DNA of 35,337 bases. Origin: Paludibacteraceae bacterium (GTDB lineage: Bacteria; Bacteroidota; Bacteroidia; Bacteroidales; Paludibacteraceae). The notes under the pieces were generated by a model, which made no database searches, was not told the DNA's origin, and saw nothing but the letters and a program-made list of their open reading frames with translations. A program made the translations under genes and the position numbers. Positions 17,009 through 26,393 of this stretch are shown here, piece by piece; position 1 is the stretch's first letter, and each line of letters opens with the position of its first letter. The stretch lies in assembly GCA_017457295.1 (NCBI GenBank), contig JAFTHS010000018.1, forward strand, positions 1 to 35,337. The letters run 5' to 3'.

Positions 17009-18865
17009 TTACATTTCTGTTCTAACCGATTCTTCTTCTCCAAACAAAGATTGTACATCTACAATAGCAGACACATCTGCAGCAACTCCTATGTATGCGC
17101 GCAACGCAGAGTTGGTGGTCAATTTGGCAGGAACAGCATTCTTGCCAATAGAAGCAGTAAATACAATTTTGCGAATGGAAGATATGTTTTTGAAATCTCC
17201 TTTGGCAATAGCCAAGACTAATTCGTTTTCTACAGGGGTAACGACTTCTCCATCCACAATATCCGTAGGACAGTCAAGCAGTATATCGTATTGAGTACGC
17301 GTAGAATCACCGTTGAAAATAATAAGGCTATCATTCTCGTTATAGAAACGGAAAGAACCCATCACTTCAAATGGGATGTAGTTTTCAAGTGTCAAAAATA
17401 GCTGCAAATGGCAATCCTGCACATCTAAAACAGAATCTACTGCATCGTATGTGGAATCTACATTGATTTCCGTTGTAGAATCCATGCTAAGCAGCAAAGA
17501 CTTTAAAGTAAACTCTTCAATATAAATACTATCTATTGTATCAGAATACACCACATTGACTCCATCATCGAAATCCAATGGTGCTTCTATGGCAGCATCT
17601 ACATAGATATGCGTATCATCCGTCATGCGGAATTGCTTCATATCAGTAGTAGTATCCGCCTCTATATAATAGGAATAGGAAGCCCAAATGGGATGTATCT
17701 TGAACAACTCATCTAAGTTGCCCCACGCATCTGTATAGTCAAGAACAATGGTATCCACAGCACGTTTATCAAGCGGGTCAGACAAGCTTATTTGATTAGG
17801 CAAAAATATCCTAGTAGATGGCTGTCCGTTGAACGTAGCTTCCATGCGCGTAACGGAATCTTCGGCTAATACATTCAATTCCTCTAAATTCACTATCAAT
17901 GGCATAGCCAACGTATGATTGACATAAAATGTCAATTTAGGTTCACGCAGAGGCAACATCAATCCATTCAACGTAGACCACCCAGACCATGCATCTGCCA
18001 ACAGATAATCTTCTACTGCATCATACATCTTATTGGAAGCATCAAAATAGCCAAAGACCGCACTATAGTCGATAAAATCCAATTCGAAGTTATAACGAAT
18101 CTTATCTCCCTTCTCAATAGTCAACGCTTTGGTTGGCTCTATATAAAATCGCATGGTAAACGATGTAGAATCTTTCACATTGCTATTTGAAGGAGCTGCC
18201 TTTGGGTCTCTCATCAAAATCAAGTGAAAATCATCTACCAAAATAGGTATATCAGTGTTAAAGCCATAACCTTTGCTTGGCACTTCCAACACTTTTCCTT
18301 GAGAACGACGAAAATCTTCACTCAATCGGATTTCAATCTTCTTTACCTCATCCCAACTCAAATCAATACCCTCAATATCAAACTTCGAATGAAACTGTGC
18401 CCAATCCACAATGATACTATCAATACGCTGATTTTTCACATCATCGTTCATATTATTCAACTTCAATGTGATAGGAAAATCTATGTAAAAATGAGTATGG
18501 GCAGGAATAGCAGGCAAATTAGCCAATGATGGGTATTGCTCTTCCAAGCGCTTACGAATATCTAGAGTCGATTCCAAATAGGATGTATATTCCGTAATAT
18601 CTACTTCATGGTAAATCTCAGAAAATTCTATCGTATCATAAAACACATAACGACCTTGCTCATCAATGTGGATATATTGAATAGTGGTATCACCAATAAA
18701 ATCGCCAAAATGCACTTTCATAGAACCGATAGGCAAAGCAATATCCGCCTTGACAGCAGCAGTCATGTCGACATTACTCAAATCAACATCTGCTTCACAA
18801 CCAACCAAGCAGGTCATCAACAAACATGCATAACCTGCCAATAAATATGAGAATATTTGTTTCAT
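17009..18865 (-). CDS. Lipoprotein of unknown function, partner of the OmpA-like protein
   Basis: Family not recognised. From the ATG at 18865 it has 618 residues: lipoprotein signal MKQIFSYLLAGYACLLMTC, then lipobox LVGC with C23 as the acylated residue, followed by acidic EADVD. The rest is beta-rich and acidic, without cysteine clusters, and shows alternating hydrophobic strands such as DKIRYNFELDFIDYSAVFGY, resembling repeated Ig-like or lipocalin-like sheets. The longer frame start (TTG at 18895) falls inside the -7 promoter box and is excluded. It heads the minus-strand operon with the DUF5723/OmpA protein 14 nt downstream. A role in envelope assembly or adhesion is only an inference. 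Confidence 0.82.
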   Translation of the reverse strand: MKQIFSYLLAGYACLLMTCLVGCEADVDLSNVDMTAAVKADIALPIGSMKVHFGDFIGDTTIQYIHIDEQGRYVFYDTIEFSEIYHEVDITEYTSYLESTLDIRKRLEEQYPSLANLPAIPAHTHFYIDFPITLKLNNMNDDVKNQRIDSIIVDWAQFHSKFDIEGIDLSWDEVKKIEIRLSEDFRRSQGKVLEVPSKGYGFNTDIPILVDDFHLILMRDPKAAPSNSNVKDSTSFTMRFYIEPTKALTIEKGDKIRYNFELDFIDYSAVFGYFDASNKMYDAVEDYLLADAWSGWSTLNGLMLPLREPKLTFYVNHTLAMPLIVNLEELNVLAEDSVTRMEATFNGQPSTRIFLPNQISLSDPLDKRAVDTIVLDYTDAWGNLDELFKIHPIWASYSYYIEADTTTDMKQFRMTDDTHIYVDAAIEAPLDFDDGVNVVYSDTIDSIYIEEFTLKSLLLSMDSTTEINVDSTYDAVDSVLDVQDCHLQLFLTLENYIPFEVMGSFRFYNENDSLIIFNGDSTRTQYDILLDCPTDIVDGEVVTPVENELVLAIAKGDFKNISSIRKIVFTASIGKNAVPAKLTTNSALRAYIGVAADVSAIVDVQSLFGEEESVRTEM

Positions 18866-18892
18866 ATTACAAAAGACATCAAAATTAGCGTG

Positions 18893-18924
18893 CAAAGGTA
18901 CTGTTTTTTTTTGAAATAAACAAA
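18893..18924 (-). promoter_or_regulatory. Promoter of the lipoprotein-OmpA-yebC-rsmG operon
   Basis: Minus strand: -33 TTTG (18921-18924), 20-nt spacer, -7 TACCTTTG (18893-18900). Expected start near 18889, 24 nt before the ATG. The -33 lies just past the stop codon of the helicase gene. Confidence 0.88.
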
Positions 18925-18927
18925 TGT

Positions 18928-20310
18928 TTATTCATTTTTTAGCAAATATACCTGCTCTGTAGCACGAGTGATGGCCGTATATAGCCATCTATAGTAGTTT
19001 TTATCTCTATTTTCTACGGGAACATGACCTGTATCCACAAATACTCGCTTCCACTGACCACCCTGCGCTTTGTGGCAAGTAACAGCGTAAGCAAAGCGAA
19101 CTTGCAAGGCATTGAAATAAGGAGTTTCGTAAATAGTTTCTACCAATTTTCGCCTATTGTGTGCCAATTCGGGATAATCTTCTGCCATTCGTTCGAAGAG
19201 TTGCTGTTGCAACACATAATTGGCCTCTGGAGAATCAGAGGTCAAAGTGTCAAGCCACAACATAGTATCAATTTCCCAATCATAGTCAATGGCTCGAAGG
19301 GCTGCATCTACAAAATGAAAACCATACATCTCTCGCCAATTGCGCAAGCGAACAATCTCCATCATATCGCCGTTGGCCAAGAACGATAAGTTTTCGTAGG
19401 CCTTGGTCCAAAAATAGTTGTTTTTGCTTATCATTACTCTGTCCCCCACCGAGATGGACTCTTCACGCCAAAGCAACCTAGCGCGTACGCCTTGATTATA
19501 GAGATTGGTTCTTTTGTTACTACGTGTAAGAATGATGGTATCTTCCATGCCTACTTCGCTATAAGCAGTCTCTAATTTCTCCACAAAATCATTGCCATCA
19601 ATCTGCTGAAAATCAGGTAGCCATTGGTATTCAAATCGATTGGTCGTATCTTCTACGACTTGTCTCAAATATGTAGCATTGAGCAAGACACCACTATCCA
19701 TCGCTTGTCGTGCCACTTGCTTTAGCGTATAGTTTTGCACCGATAGGCCATAACCAGACAAGTAATCTATATCCAATGCAGGAGATGTATCCGACCCTAT
19801 CGGTGACAATTGAGCATCATCTCCCAATAGCAACATACTGCACCCTTCACCCGAATAAACAAACTTAACTAAATCATCAAGCAACATGCCAGAACCAAAA
19901 GTTGGGTTATCTCGCTTTCCCGAAATCATAGATGCCTCATCTACAATAAAAAGCGTGTTCTTGTGTTTATTGTCAGTCAACGAAAAAGCATCTACTCCTA
20001 ATTTGTTTTGCCTATATATATATTTGTGTATGGTGTATGCAGATTGAGTAGCATAGCGCGCCAATACTTTTGCAGCTCTACCCGTAGGAGCTAATAGTAC
20101 CACTCGCTGCTGCAATTCGCTCAACGCTTTTACTATGGCTGCCATTATTGACGTCTTACCCGTACCCGCATAGCCCTTCAGCACAAAAGCTTTGCGCTCA
20201 TCACGACACGCAAGAAAGTCACTCAAATGCTCCAACAATGCTTGTTGCCCTTCGTTTGGTACAAAAGGCAAAGCATGAATAATTTTATTTTTTATGAAAT
20301 TTTCGAGCAA
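18928..20310 (-). CDS. RecD2-like ATP-dependent helicase (SF1B)
   Basis: 460-residue superfamily 1B DNA helicase. Walker A GYAGTGKTS lies at 46-54; LAPTGRAAKVL is motif Ia, LFIVDEASM motif II and LLLGDDAQLSPIG motif III. The C-terminal UvrD_C_2-type portion is FAYAVTCHKAQGGQWKRVFVD followed by YTAITRATEQVYLL. It lacks the long N-terminal region of full RecD2, as in the short AAA/exodeoxyribonuclease V-like group typical of Bacteroidales. No ATG precedes the Walker A in frame. The best start is TTG at 20310, giving MLENFIKNKII and the family-like segment FVPNEGQQALLEHLSDFL. The gene is divergent from the SRP RNA gene. Confidence 0.88.
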   Translation of the reverse strand: MLENFIKNKIIHALPFVPNEGQQALLEHLSDFLACRDERKAFVLKGYAGTGKTSIMAAIVKALSELQQRVVLLAPTGRAAKVLARYATQSAYTIHKYIYRQNKLGVDAFSLTDNKHKNTLFIVDEASMISGKRDNPTFGSGMLLDDLVKFVYSGEGCSMLLLGDDAQLSPIGSDTSPALDIDYLSGYGLSVQNYTLKQVARQAMDSGVLLNATYLRQVVEDTTNRFEYQWLPDFQQIDGNDFVEKLETAYSEVGMEDTIILTRSNKRTNLYNQGVRARLLWREESISVGDRVMISKNNYFWTKAYENLSFLANGDMMEIVRLRNWREMYGFHFVDAALRAIDYDWEIDTMLWLDTLTSDSPEANYVLQQQLFERMAEDYPELAHNRRKLVETIYETPYFNALQVRFAYAVTCHKAQGGQWKRVFVDTGHVPVENRDKNYYRWLYTAITRATEQVYLLKNE

Positions 20311-20313
20311 AAA

Positions 20314-20345
20314 TTTGGTGATATTAAAAAAAAGCAGTACCTTTG
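20314..20345 (+). promoter_or_regulatory. Promoter of the SRP RNA gene
   Basis: Plus strand: -33 TTTG (20314-20317), 20-nt spacer, -7 TACCTTTG (20338-20345). It lies immediately next to the TTG start of the divergent helicase gene. Confidence 0.88.
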
Positions 20346-20349
20346 CAGC

Positions 20350-20457
20350 GTCTTAGGGTAAGTCCTACACGACCAGCTCCCTCCGAACTCCCCCAGGTCT
20401 TGACCGAAGCAAGGGTAAGAGGTTGTAGCGGTGCGATGTAGATTGCTTACCCTTTTT
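20350..20457 (+). ncRNA. ffs: Signal recognition particle RNA (bacterial small SRP RNA)
   Basis: RNA scaffold of the signal recognition particle, which binds Ffh and FtsY. About 105 nt lie between a strong promoter and a U-run. The outer helix AGGGTAAG (20355-20362) pairs with CTTACCCT (20446-20453), and CTACA (20364-20368) with TGTAG (20437-20441). The core flanks are the SRP signature: CCCCCAGG (20390-20397) and AGCAAGGGTAAG (20408-20419), with the conserved GATGTAG (20435-20441) in the 3' strand. The apical loop between the flanks (20398-20407) is TCTTGACCGA rather than a GGAA-capped stem. The closing helix plus T6 (20453-20458) acts as terminator. Recognition rests on remembered motif flanks. 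Confidence 0.87.
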
Positions 20458-20490
20458 TGTGCACATTTCTGTAGGAATTTCTAATATTAC

Positions 20491-20528
20491 AACAATTATC
20501 CCTTCGGACTCTCGAATGGATAATTGTT
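20491..20528 (-). terminator. Inverted repeat downstream of glyA
   Basis: Perfect 11-bp inverted repeat AACAATTATCC (20491-20501) / GGATAATTGTT (20518-20528) with a 16-nt loop, 4 nt after the glyA stop on the minus strand. It has no strong U-tract. The left arm and loop contain a copy of TATCCCTTCGG (20497-20507). Confidence 0.55.
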
Positions 20529-20531
20529 TCA

Positions 20532-21812
20532 TTACCAAGCAAATAATGGATAGTTATTCATCTCGGCATTTACGGCCTCTCTTACTTTTGCTATATTGGC
20601 ATCCGACTCTGGATTCTGCAGTACAACATCAATCAATTCCACTATCCAAGGCATTTTATCTTCCTTCAAACCACGTGTTGTGATAGCAGGCGTACCGAAA
20701 CGCAATCCACTAGTTTGAAAAGCCGAACGTGAATCAAATGGTACCATATTCTTGTTAGTGGTAATATCAGCAGCCACTAAGGCCCTCTCTGCGACTTTGC
20801 CAGTCAAGTCAGGATATTTTGTGCGGAGATCTACTAGCATTGAGTGATTGTCTGTACCACCAGATATTATTTTATACCCCTTATCCACCAAAGCTTTAGC
20901 CATAGCAGCTGCATTGGCTTTTACTTGTTGTTGGTAAGTTTTAAATTCTGGCAATAGAGCCTCTCCAAAAGCTACTGCTTTGGCTGCTATCACATGCTCC
21001 AATGGCCCTCCTTGCGTACCAGGGAATACCGCCGAATCAATCAAAGCAGACATCATTTTCACTTCGCCTTTGGGCGTTGTTTTGCCCCATGGATTCGGAA
21101 AATCTTTTCCTATCAAAATCACGCCACCTCGTGGGCCACGCAATGTCTTGTGGGTAGTGGATGTTACGATATGAGCATATTTAACAGGGTTATTCAGCAA
21201 ACCTGCAGCAATCAATCCTGCGGGGTGTGCCATATCCACCATAAATATTGCTCCGATCTCATCAGCCACCTTGCGAATACGAGCATAGTCCCAATCTCTG
21301 CTGTACGCACTCGCGCCTGCGATAATCAATTTAGGTTTGTTCTCACGTGCTATTTTTTCTAACTGATCATAATCCACCAAACCAGTATCCTCTTTCACAT
21401 TGTATTCCAATGCATTGAACATCAATCCAGAGAAGTTCACTGGCGAACCATGGCTAAGGTGTCCTCCATGACTCAAATTCAATCCCAAGAAGGTATCCCC
21501 TGCCTGCAAACATGCCATGAACACAGCCATATTCGCTTGAGCACCAGAATGCGGTTGAACATTCGCATATTCTGCGCCAAACAATTGACACAAACGTTCA
21601 CGTGCTATATTTTCACTTTCATCCACCACTTCGCAACCACCATAATAGCGTTTTGCAGGATAACCCTCTGCATATTTATTCGTCAGCACGCTACCCATAG
21701 CTTCCATGACTTGGTCACTAACAAAGTTCTCACTAGCAATCAACTCGATGCCTTTTATCTGACGCTCACGTTCGCGACGAATGATGTCAAAAATCTGTAA
21801 ATCTCTGTTCAT
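20532..21812 (-). CDS. glyA: Serine hydroxymethyltransferase
   Basis: PLP enzyme interconverting serine and glycine with transfer of a one-carbon unit to tetrahydrofolate. I set the start at the ATG at 21812 ([18 protein letters not shown]), giving 426 residues, the usual length. An open frame extends 43 codons upstream but crosses the promoter. Visible signatures are [25 protein letters not shown], the PLP-lysine segment [14 protein letters not shown] and [10 protein letters not shown] near the C-terminus. It is a single-gene transcript from the promoter at 21840-21871, divergent from the secreted amidase gene. Confidence 0.97.
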   Translation of the reverse strand: MNRDLQIFDIIRRERERQIKGIELIASENFVSDQVMEAMGSVLTNKYAEGYPAKRYYGGCEVVDESENIARERLCQLFGAEYANVQPHSGAQANMAVFMACLQAGDTFLGLNLSHGGHLSHGSPVNFSGLMFNALEYNVKEDTGLVDYDQLEKIARENKPKLIIAGASAYSRDWDYARIRKVADEIGAIFMVDMAHPAGLIAAGLLNNPVKYAHIVTSTTHKTLRGPRGGVILIGKDFPNPWGKTTPKGEVKMMSALIDSAVFPGTQGGPLEHVIAAKAVAFGEALLPEFKTYQQQVKANAAAMAKALVDKGYKIISGGTDNHSMLVDLRTKYPDLTGKVAERALVAADITTNKNMVPFDSRSAFQTSGLRFGTPAITTRGLKEDKMPWIVELIDVVLQNPESDANIAKVREAVNAEMNNYPLFAW

Positions 21813-21839
21813 AATGATTATAGTATTTGATATTTTTTG

Positions 21840-21871
21840 CAAAGTTACAATAATTTTCTGGATTGTACAAA
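21840..21871 (-). promoter_or_regulatory. glyA promoter
   Basis: Minus strand: -33 TTTG (21868-21871), 20-nt spacer, -7 TAACTTTG (21840-21847); expected start near 21836, 24 nt before the ATG. Confidence 0.85.
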
Positions 21872-21907
21872 CTTTTTTGGAATATCGTAGAAAAAACTGC
21901 CTTTTGC

Positions 21908-21938
21908 TTGCGTATTTGTATTTTTTATTGTACCTTTG
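21908..21938 (+). promoter_or_regulatory. Promoter of the secreted amidase gene
   Basis: Plus strand: -33 TTG (21908-21910), 20-nt spacer, -7 TACCTTTG (21931-21938). It leaves an A/T-rich leader of about 85 nt without a Shine-Dalgarno sequence. Confidence 0.8.
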
Positions 21939-22026
21939 CATGATTTTTAGTTTTCACATTATTCGATTGGATATTTTGCTGCAAAACCATTAATCACACG
22001 ACGTAAATAATTAAATAAATACACAT

Positions 22027-24945
22027 ATGAAAAGCAAAATTTTTCTTCTTTTGATGGCATGCAGCCTCACTTATTCTGCTTTCGCTATTGACAAGCAGCA
22101 ACTTACCGATACACTCAATGCGTTCGTGAAAGCACGAGCTTATACAGAGCCGGTAAAGGTAACAAACATTCGTGTCAAGAACCAGTTCGTGTTTGTTTAC
22201 ACCAACAAGGCCTTGAGCACCATTTCTCTCAACGAAAACGATGTGCGTGACCTACGTTTGCTCGTTAGCCAACTTGTTTTAGGCAACAACCAAGGCAGGG
22301 TGACCATATATACAGATGACTACGAGATTGGTGATCTCGTTACAACCCTTTATCGCCACCGGGCAAAAAATATGCGCTATACTCTACCTGCTACTACGCA
22401 ATGGGTAACCAACACTTCACGTCCCTATTCTGCCAAACAGGGTTTGGATGGCAAGCATATCGCACTATGGGGTAGCCACGGACAATATTTCCACCAACCT
22501 ACTGAATCATGGCGTTGGCAACGTGCCAAAGTATGGACTACTGTAGAAGACCTGTACACTACCAGTTATACTATGCCATTCCTCGTACCGATGTTGGAAA
22601 ACGCAGGTGCGGTGGTAGTGCAACCACGTGAGCGTGATACACAAACACATGAGCAGATTGTGGACAATACGCAAGCCATGAGTAGTGGACAATGGGCTAT
22701 TGCAGAAGGTTGTGGTTGGGCTACTCCAGAAAAACCATTGTTGGAAGGCGAAAATCCTTTCACTTTTGGCAGCTATGCCACAGAAGCAACTGGCAATAAA
22801 GCCAAAGGCGAAATGAAATACACCCCATCGTTGCCAGAAGGTGAATATGCGGTATATGTTAGCTATCAAACACTTCCTAATAGTAGTACCAAAGCACAAT
22901 ACACCGTGGTGCATAAGGGGCAAAAGACCACTTTCTCTGTCAACCAGAAGATGGGTGGTGGCACATGGGTATATCTTGGCACTTTCGCTTTTGATGATGA
23001 CCAAGCCAACAACTACGTGAGTGTGGTTGCTGTGGCTAATGGTAAAGAAGTGGTAACTACCGACGCCGTGAAATTCGGTGGTGGTATGGGATCTGTAGCA
23101 CGCTACAAACAACCCGACAGCTTTGAGAATGTACCTTCATCCAAAGACCTGCCAGAAGGTGATGAAGTCATGATTGATACTGCTGAACTACTTGCTAATC
23201 AAGCCAATGCTATCACCAGTGGTTTGCCACGCTATATTGAAGCAGCACGCTACTGGATGCAATATTCGGGTATTCCTGATAGCATTTACAACTACACCGA
23301 CAGCAAAAACGACTATGTGGACGACTACGCATCCCGCGGCATCTGGGTGAACTACCTCGCAGGTGGTAGTGCCGCCAACCCTAATGAACCAGGATTGGGT
23401 ATTCCGCTCCATGCCAGCCTCGCTTTCCATACCGATGCAGGTATTCGTGATGAGGTAGTTGGTACACTCATTATCTACAAAGACCATGATGATGATAAGA
23501 ATAAGAACTTCCCTACAGGCAAGAGTCGTATCAATGCACGCGACTTGGCTGACTATATGCAAACACAGATTGTAGAGGATATGCGCGCTATCTACGCGCC
23601 AGAGTGGACACGTCGCCAACTCAACAATTCCTCTTATGCCGAAGCACGCCATCCTAAAGTGCCTGCTGTATTGCTGGAGTTGCTCTCTCACCAGAACCCT
23701 ACCGATATGAAGTACGGTCTTGACCCACGTGTACGTTTCACTATCTCGCGCGCTATGTACAAATCGTTCTTGCGCTTCATGCACGAGCAATACGGCACAG
23801 AATACGTGGTACAACCATTACCTGTTAACGGCATCGCAATCAAGCGTATAGGCGATAAGGCGAAAGTGACATGGGTTCCAACCAACGATCCCCTCGAAGC
23901 TACTGCTACTCCTACTTATTATATTGTCTATACCCGCCAGAACGATGGCGATTGGGATAATGGTGTGCGCGTGGCAACCAACGAATATACATTCACTCCA
24001 GAAAAAGGCACTCGCTACGATATTCGCGTGGCAGCAGGTAATGCAGGTGGTATCAGTTTCAAGAGCGAGACGCTATCTGCCTATATCGCGCCAGAGGAGA
24101 AAGGACAAGTGCTGATTATCAACGGTTTCAATCGCGTAAGTGGTCCAGACTGGTGGCAAGACAGTATCTATGGCGGTATCCGTCCGTATCACCACGCAGT
24201 ACCATATGGCAAGGGCGTAAACTACATCGGAGAGGTGTATGACTTTGATAAACGCAACGAGTGGAAGACCGATGATAACTGCGGTTGGGGTATGTGCCAT
24301 TGCGACCATATGGACCATCCAACAGTAGGTAATACGTTTGATTATCCTACCATGCACGGTCGCGCATTGGCTGAGATGGGCTATTCGTATGTCAGCACCA
24401 GCGTGGCTGCTGTAGATAGCATTGCTGATTATGACGTAGTAGATGTGATTCTTGGTAAGCAAAAGACCGTCATCATGGGCAACGACACTTCGTTCCATTG
24501 TATGCCTGCTCATTTGCAACATGCGCTTACCCACTACTTGCAACATGGTGGTCGCCTCTTGCTCTCTGGCGCACATATCGCCAGCGACATGCAAAGCAAA
24601 CAAGATGCAGCCTTCACCAAGAATCAGTTGCACTATAGTTTCCGTTGCGAGCAAGCTGCCCTGACGGGTAAGGTACGTATTGAACGCCAATTGCCACAAG
24701 GCAACTATACCTTCCGCACCGAGCCTAACGAAACTATTATCCATACCGAGAACGCCGATGGTATTCATCCAGAGGAAGGTGGTATGATTGTAGCCCGTTT
24801 CCCAGAAACTAATGTAGGTGCGGCTATTGGCTATGATGCATCTGAAGCAGGTGGTGCCAAAACGCTTTGCTGGAGTTTCATGCTCGAAAGTGCATACGAC
24901 TTCAACACTCTCTACCAACAAAGTATCAATTGGTTATTGAAATAA
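22027..24945 (+). CDS. Secreted N-acetylmuramoyl-L-alanine amidase-like protein with golvesin-type and FN3 domains ('xanthan lyase' type)
   Basis: 972-residue exported protein. A signal peptide (1-20, ending SAFA) and an N-terminal ~110-residue domain precede an Amidase_3-like fold whose zinc and catalytic residues can be traced: H151 (LWGSHGQYF), E202 (QPRERD), H468 (SLAFHTDAG) and E551 (VLLELLSHQNPTD). A golvesin/xanthan lyase-type beta domain (about 265-355) is inserted in the fold. A fibronectin III-like domain follows (about 600-700), then a C-terminal GATase-like domain from about 705 (QVLIINGFNRVSGPDWW). Databases often label such proteins xanthan lyase, but the architecture points to cell-wall peptide-amide cleavage. 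The rlmD start is 1 nt after its stop. Confidence 0.82.
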   Translation: MKSKIFLLLMACSLTYSAFAIDKQQLTDTLNAFVKARAYTEPVKVTNIRVKNQFVFVYTNKALSTISLNENDVRDLRLLVSQLVLGNNQGRVTIYTDDYEIGDLVTTLYRHRAKNMRYTLPATTQWVTNTSRPYSAKQGLDGKHIALWGSHGQYFHQPTESWRWQRAKVWTTVEDLYTTSYTMPFLVPMLENAGAVVVQPRERDTQTHEQIVDNTQAMSSGQWAIAEGCGWATPEKPLLEGENPFTFGSYATEATGNKAKGEMKYTPSLPEGEYAVYVSYQTLPNSSTKAQYTVVHKGQKTTFSVNQKMGGGTWVYLGTFAFDDDQANNYVSVVAVANGKEVVTTDAVKFGGGMGSVARYKQPDSFENVPSSKDLPEGDEVMIDTAELLANQANAITSGLPRYIEAARYWMQYSGIPDSIYNYTDSKNDYVDDYASRGIWVNYLAGGSAANPNEPGLGIPLHASLAFHTDAGIRDEVVGTLIIYKDHDDDKNKNFPTGKSRINARDLADYMQTQIVEDMRAIYAPEWTRRQLNNSSYAEARHPKVPAVLLELLSHQNPTDMKYGLDPRVRFTISRAMYKSFLRFMHEQYGTEYVVQPLPVNGIAIKRIGDKAKVTWVPTNDPLEATATPTYYIVYTRQNDGDWDNGVRVATNEYTFTPEKGTRYDIRVAAGNAGGISFKSETLSAYIAPEEKGQVLIINGFNRVSGPDWWQDSIYGGIRPYHHAVPYGKGVNYIGEVYDFDKRNEWKTDDNCGWGMCHCDHMDHPTVGNTFDYPTMHGRALAEMGYSYVSTSVAAVDSIADYDVVDVILGKQKTVIMGNDTSFHCMPAHLQHALTHYLQHGGRLLLSGAHIASDMQSKQDAAFTKNQLHYSFRCEQAALTGKVRIERQLPQGNYTFRTEPNETIIHTENADGIHPEEGGMIVARFPETNVGAAIGYDASEAGGAKTLCWSFMLESAYDFNTLYQQSINWLLK

Positions 24946-24946
24946 T

Positions 24947-26359
24947 ATGAAGAAAAAGAACTTACCATTACTGCAAAACATAGAAATCACAGGCATTGCT
25001 GCTGAAGGCAAAGCTATCACACGCATAGACGACATGGTGCTATTTGTGCCATACTGCGTGCCTGGCGATATTGTGGATATACAAGTAACCCGCAAAAAGC
25101 ACTCGTTCATGGAGGGTCGCGTGGAACGTATAGTTACCCCCTCCCCTACCCGCTGCGAGCCCGTCTGCAAGCATTATGGCGAGTGTGGCGGCTGCAAATG
25201 GCAGATTCTTCCTTACGAAGAACAACTGCGCCACAAGCAACAGCAGATTGTGGATAACCTCACCCGTATTGGTAAGATTGAGTTGCCAGAGATCTCCCCT
25301 ATCCTCGGCAGCAAGGAGATTTATGAATACCGCAATAAGTTGGAGTTTACTTTCTCCGACCGCAAATGGCTGAGTTGGGATACTATCCGCGCTGCGGGCG
25401 GACTGGAGAACGTGGACAACACCCACGGACTCGGTTTCCATATCCCCAATTGCTTTGATAAAGTGCTGGACATCACCGAATGCCACCTTATGCCTGATAT
25501 TAACAATCGCATACGCAACGGCATACGCGAGTACGCACGCTCATTAGGTATCACTTTTTATAATGAGCACGCGCACGAGGGACAACTGCGCACGCTTATC
25601 CTTCGCTCCAACCACAAGGGCGAGATTATGCTCATTGTCGTTTGGGCAGACGAACCCAATATGCGCATAATGGAGTATATTCGCGATAGTTTCCCGGAGA
25701 TTATTAGTTTGTTGTATGTAGTCAATCGCAAGTTTAATGATACGATTGGCGACCAAGAGGTGCATGTCTTCCACGGTCAAGACCATATCATGGAGCAGAT
25801 GGAGAACTTGCAGTTTAAGGTAGGTCCTAAATCCTTCTATCAGACCAATACCTTGCAGGCATACGAATTGTATAAGGTAGCGCGCGAGTTTGCAGGATTA
25901 ACGGGCAACGAATTGGTCTTTGACCTCTACACAGGCACAGGTACAATTGCCAATTTCGTAGCGCACCAAGCACGTCAAGTGATTGGTATTGAGTATGTGC
26001 CAGAGGCGATTGAGGATGCCAAAGTGAATGCGAATATTAATCACTTTGATAATACACTTTTCTTCGCGGGCGACATGAAGGACATTTTGAATGAGGACTT
26101 TATCGCGCAGTATGGTCGTCCTGATGTGATTATCACCGACCCTCCTCGTGCTGGCATGCACGAAGATGTGATTAATACGATTCTCTTTGCCGAGCCAAAG
26201 CGTATTGTGTATGTGAGTTGCAACCCTGCCACGCAGGCACGCGATTTGAATATGTTGGATAGCAAGTACCGTGTTGTAAAGGTGCAACCTGTGGACATGT
26301 TCCCCCACACGCACCATGTAGAGAATGTGGTATTGTTAGAGAAGAAAGACCCCTCATAA
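24947..26359 (+). CDS. rlmD: 23S rRNA (uracil-5-)-methyltransferase RlmD/RumA family
   Basis: SAM-dependent RNA m5U methyltransferase of 470 residues. A TRAM-type RNA-binding domain lies at about 8-65, then an iron-sulfur site C74-x5-C80-x2-C83 (CKHYGECGGCKW) completed by a later cysteine near CHLMPD. The SAM motif is VFDLYTGTGTIANFVA, and the catalytic nucleophile is in YVSCNPATQARDL. The target may be U1939 of 23S rRNA or another site; Bacteroidota often have two paralogues, so the exact position is uncertain. It is spaced 1 nt from the amidase gene upstream, indicating cotranscription, and 34 nt from the subtilase gene downstream. Confidence 0.92.
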   Translation: MKKKNLPLLQNIEITGIAAEGKAITRIDDMVLFVPYCVPGDIVDIQVTRKKHSFMEGRVERIVTPSPTRCEPVCKHYGECGGCKWQILPYEEQLRHKQQQIVDNLTRIGKIELPEISPILGSKEIYEYRNKLEFTFSDRKWLSWDTIRAAGGLENVDNTHGLGFHIPNCFDKVLDITECHLMPDINNRIRNGIREYARSLGITFYNEHAHEGQLRTLILRSNHKGEIMLIVVWADEPNMRIMEYIRDSFPEIISLLYVVNRKFNDTIGDQEVHVFHGQDHIMEQMENLQFKVGPKSFYQTNTLQAYELYKVAREFAGLTGNELVFDLYTGTGTIANFVAHQARQVIGIEYVPEAIEDAKVNANINHFDNTLFFAGDMKDILNEDFIAQYGRPDVIITDPPRAGMHEDVINTILFAEPKRIVYVSCNPATQARDLNMLDSKYRVVKVQPVDMFPHTHHVENVVLLEKKDPS

Positions 26360-26393
26360 CTTCCTCCTTGAGGAAAGGCGATAACCGATAACA

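Noticed and set aside
18866-18895. Ten extra N-terminal codons for the lipoprotein (TTG at 18895)
   Set aside because: This start lies within the -7 box TACCTTTG, upstream of the expected transcription start; the ATG at 18865 gives a clean lipoprotein signal.
21813-21941. 43-codon N-terminal extension of glyA
   Set aside because: It crosses the glyA promoter and has no counterpart in the family, whose proteins begin at the [11 protein letters not shown] segment.
23188-23814. Minus-strand open frame of 208 codons
   Set aside because: Antisense shadow of the amidase-like gene; composition is that of a reversed coding strand.
24073-24921. Long minus-strand open frame of 282 codons
   Set aside because: It is antisense to the secreted amidase gene, which has a signal peptide, catalytic residues and its own promoter; no family features or promoter on the minus strand.
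26361-26375. TTCCTC-CTT-GAGGAA hairpin between rlmD and the subtilase as a terminator
   Set aside because: The stem is only 6 bp and no U-tract follows; it is more likely incidental or a Shine-Dalgarno-like element.
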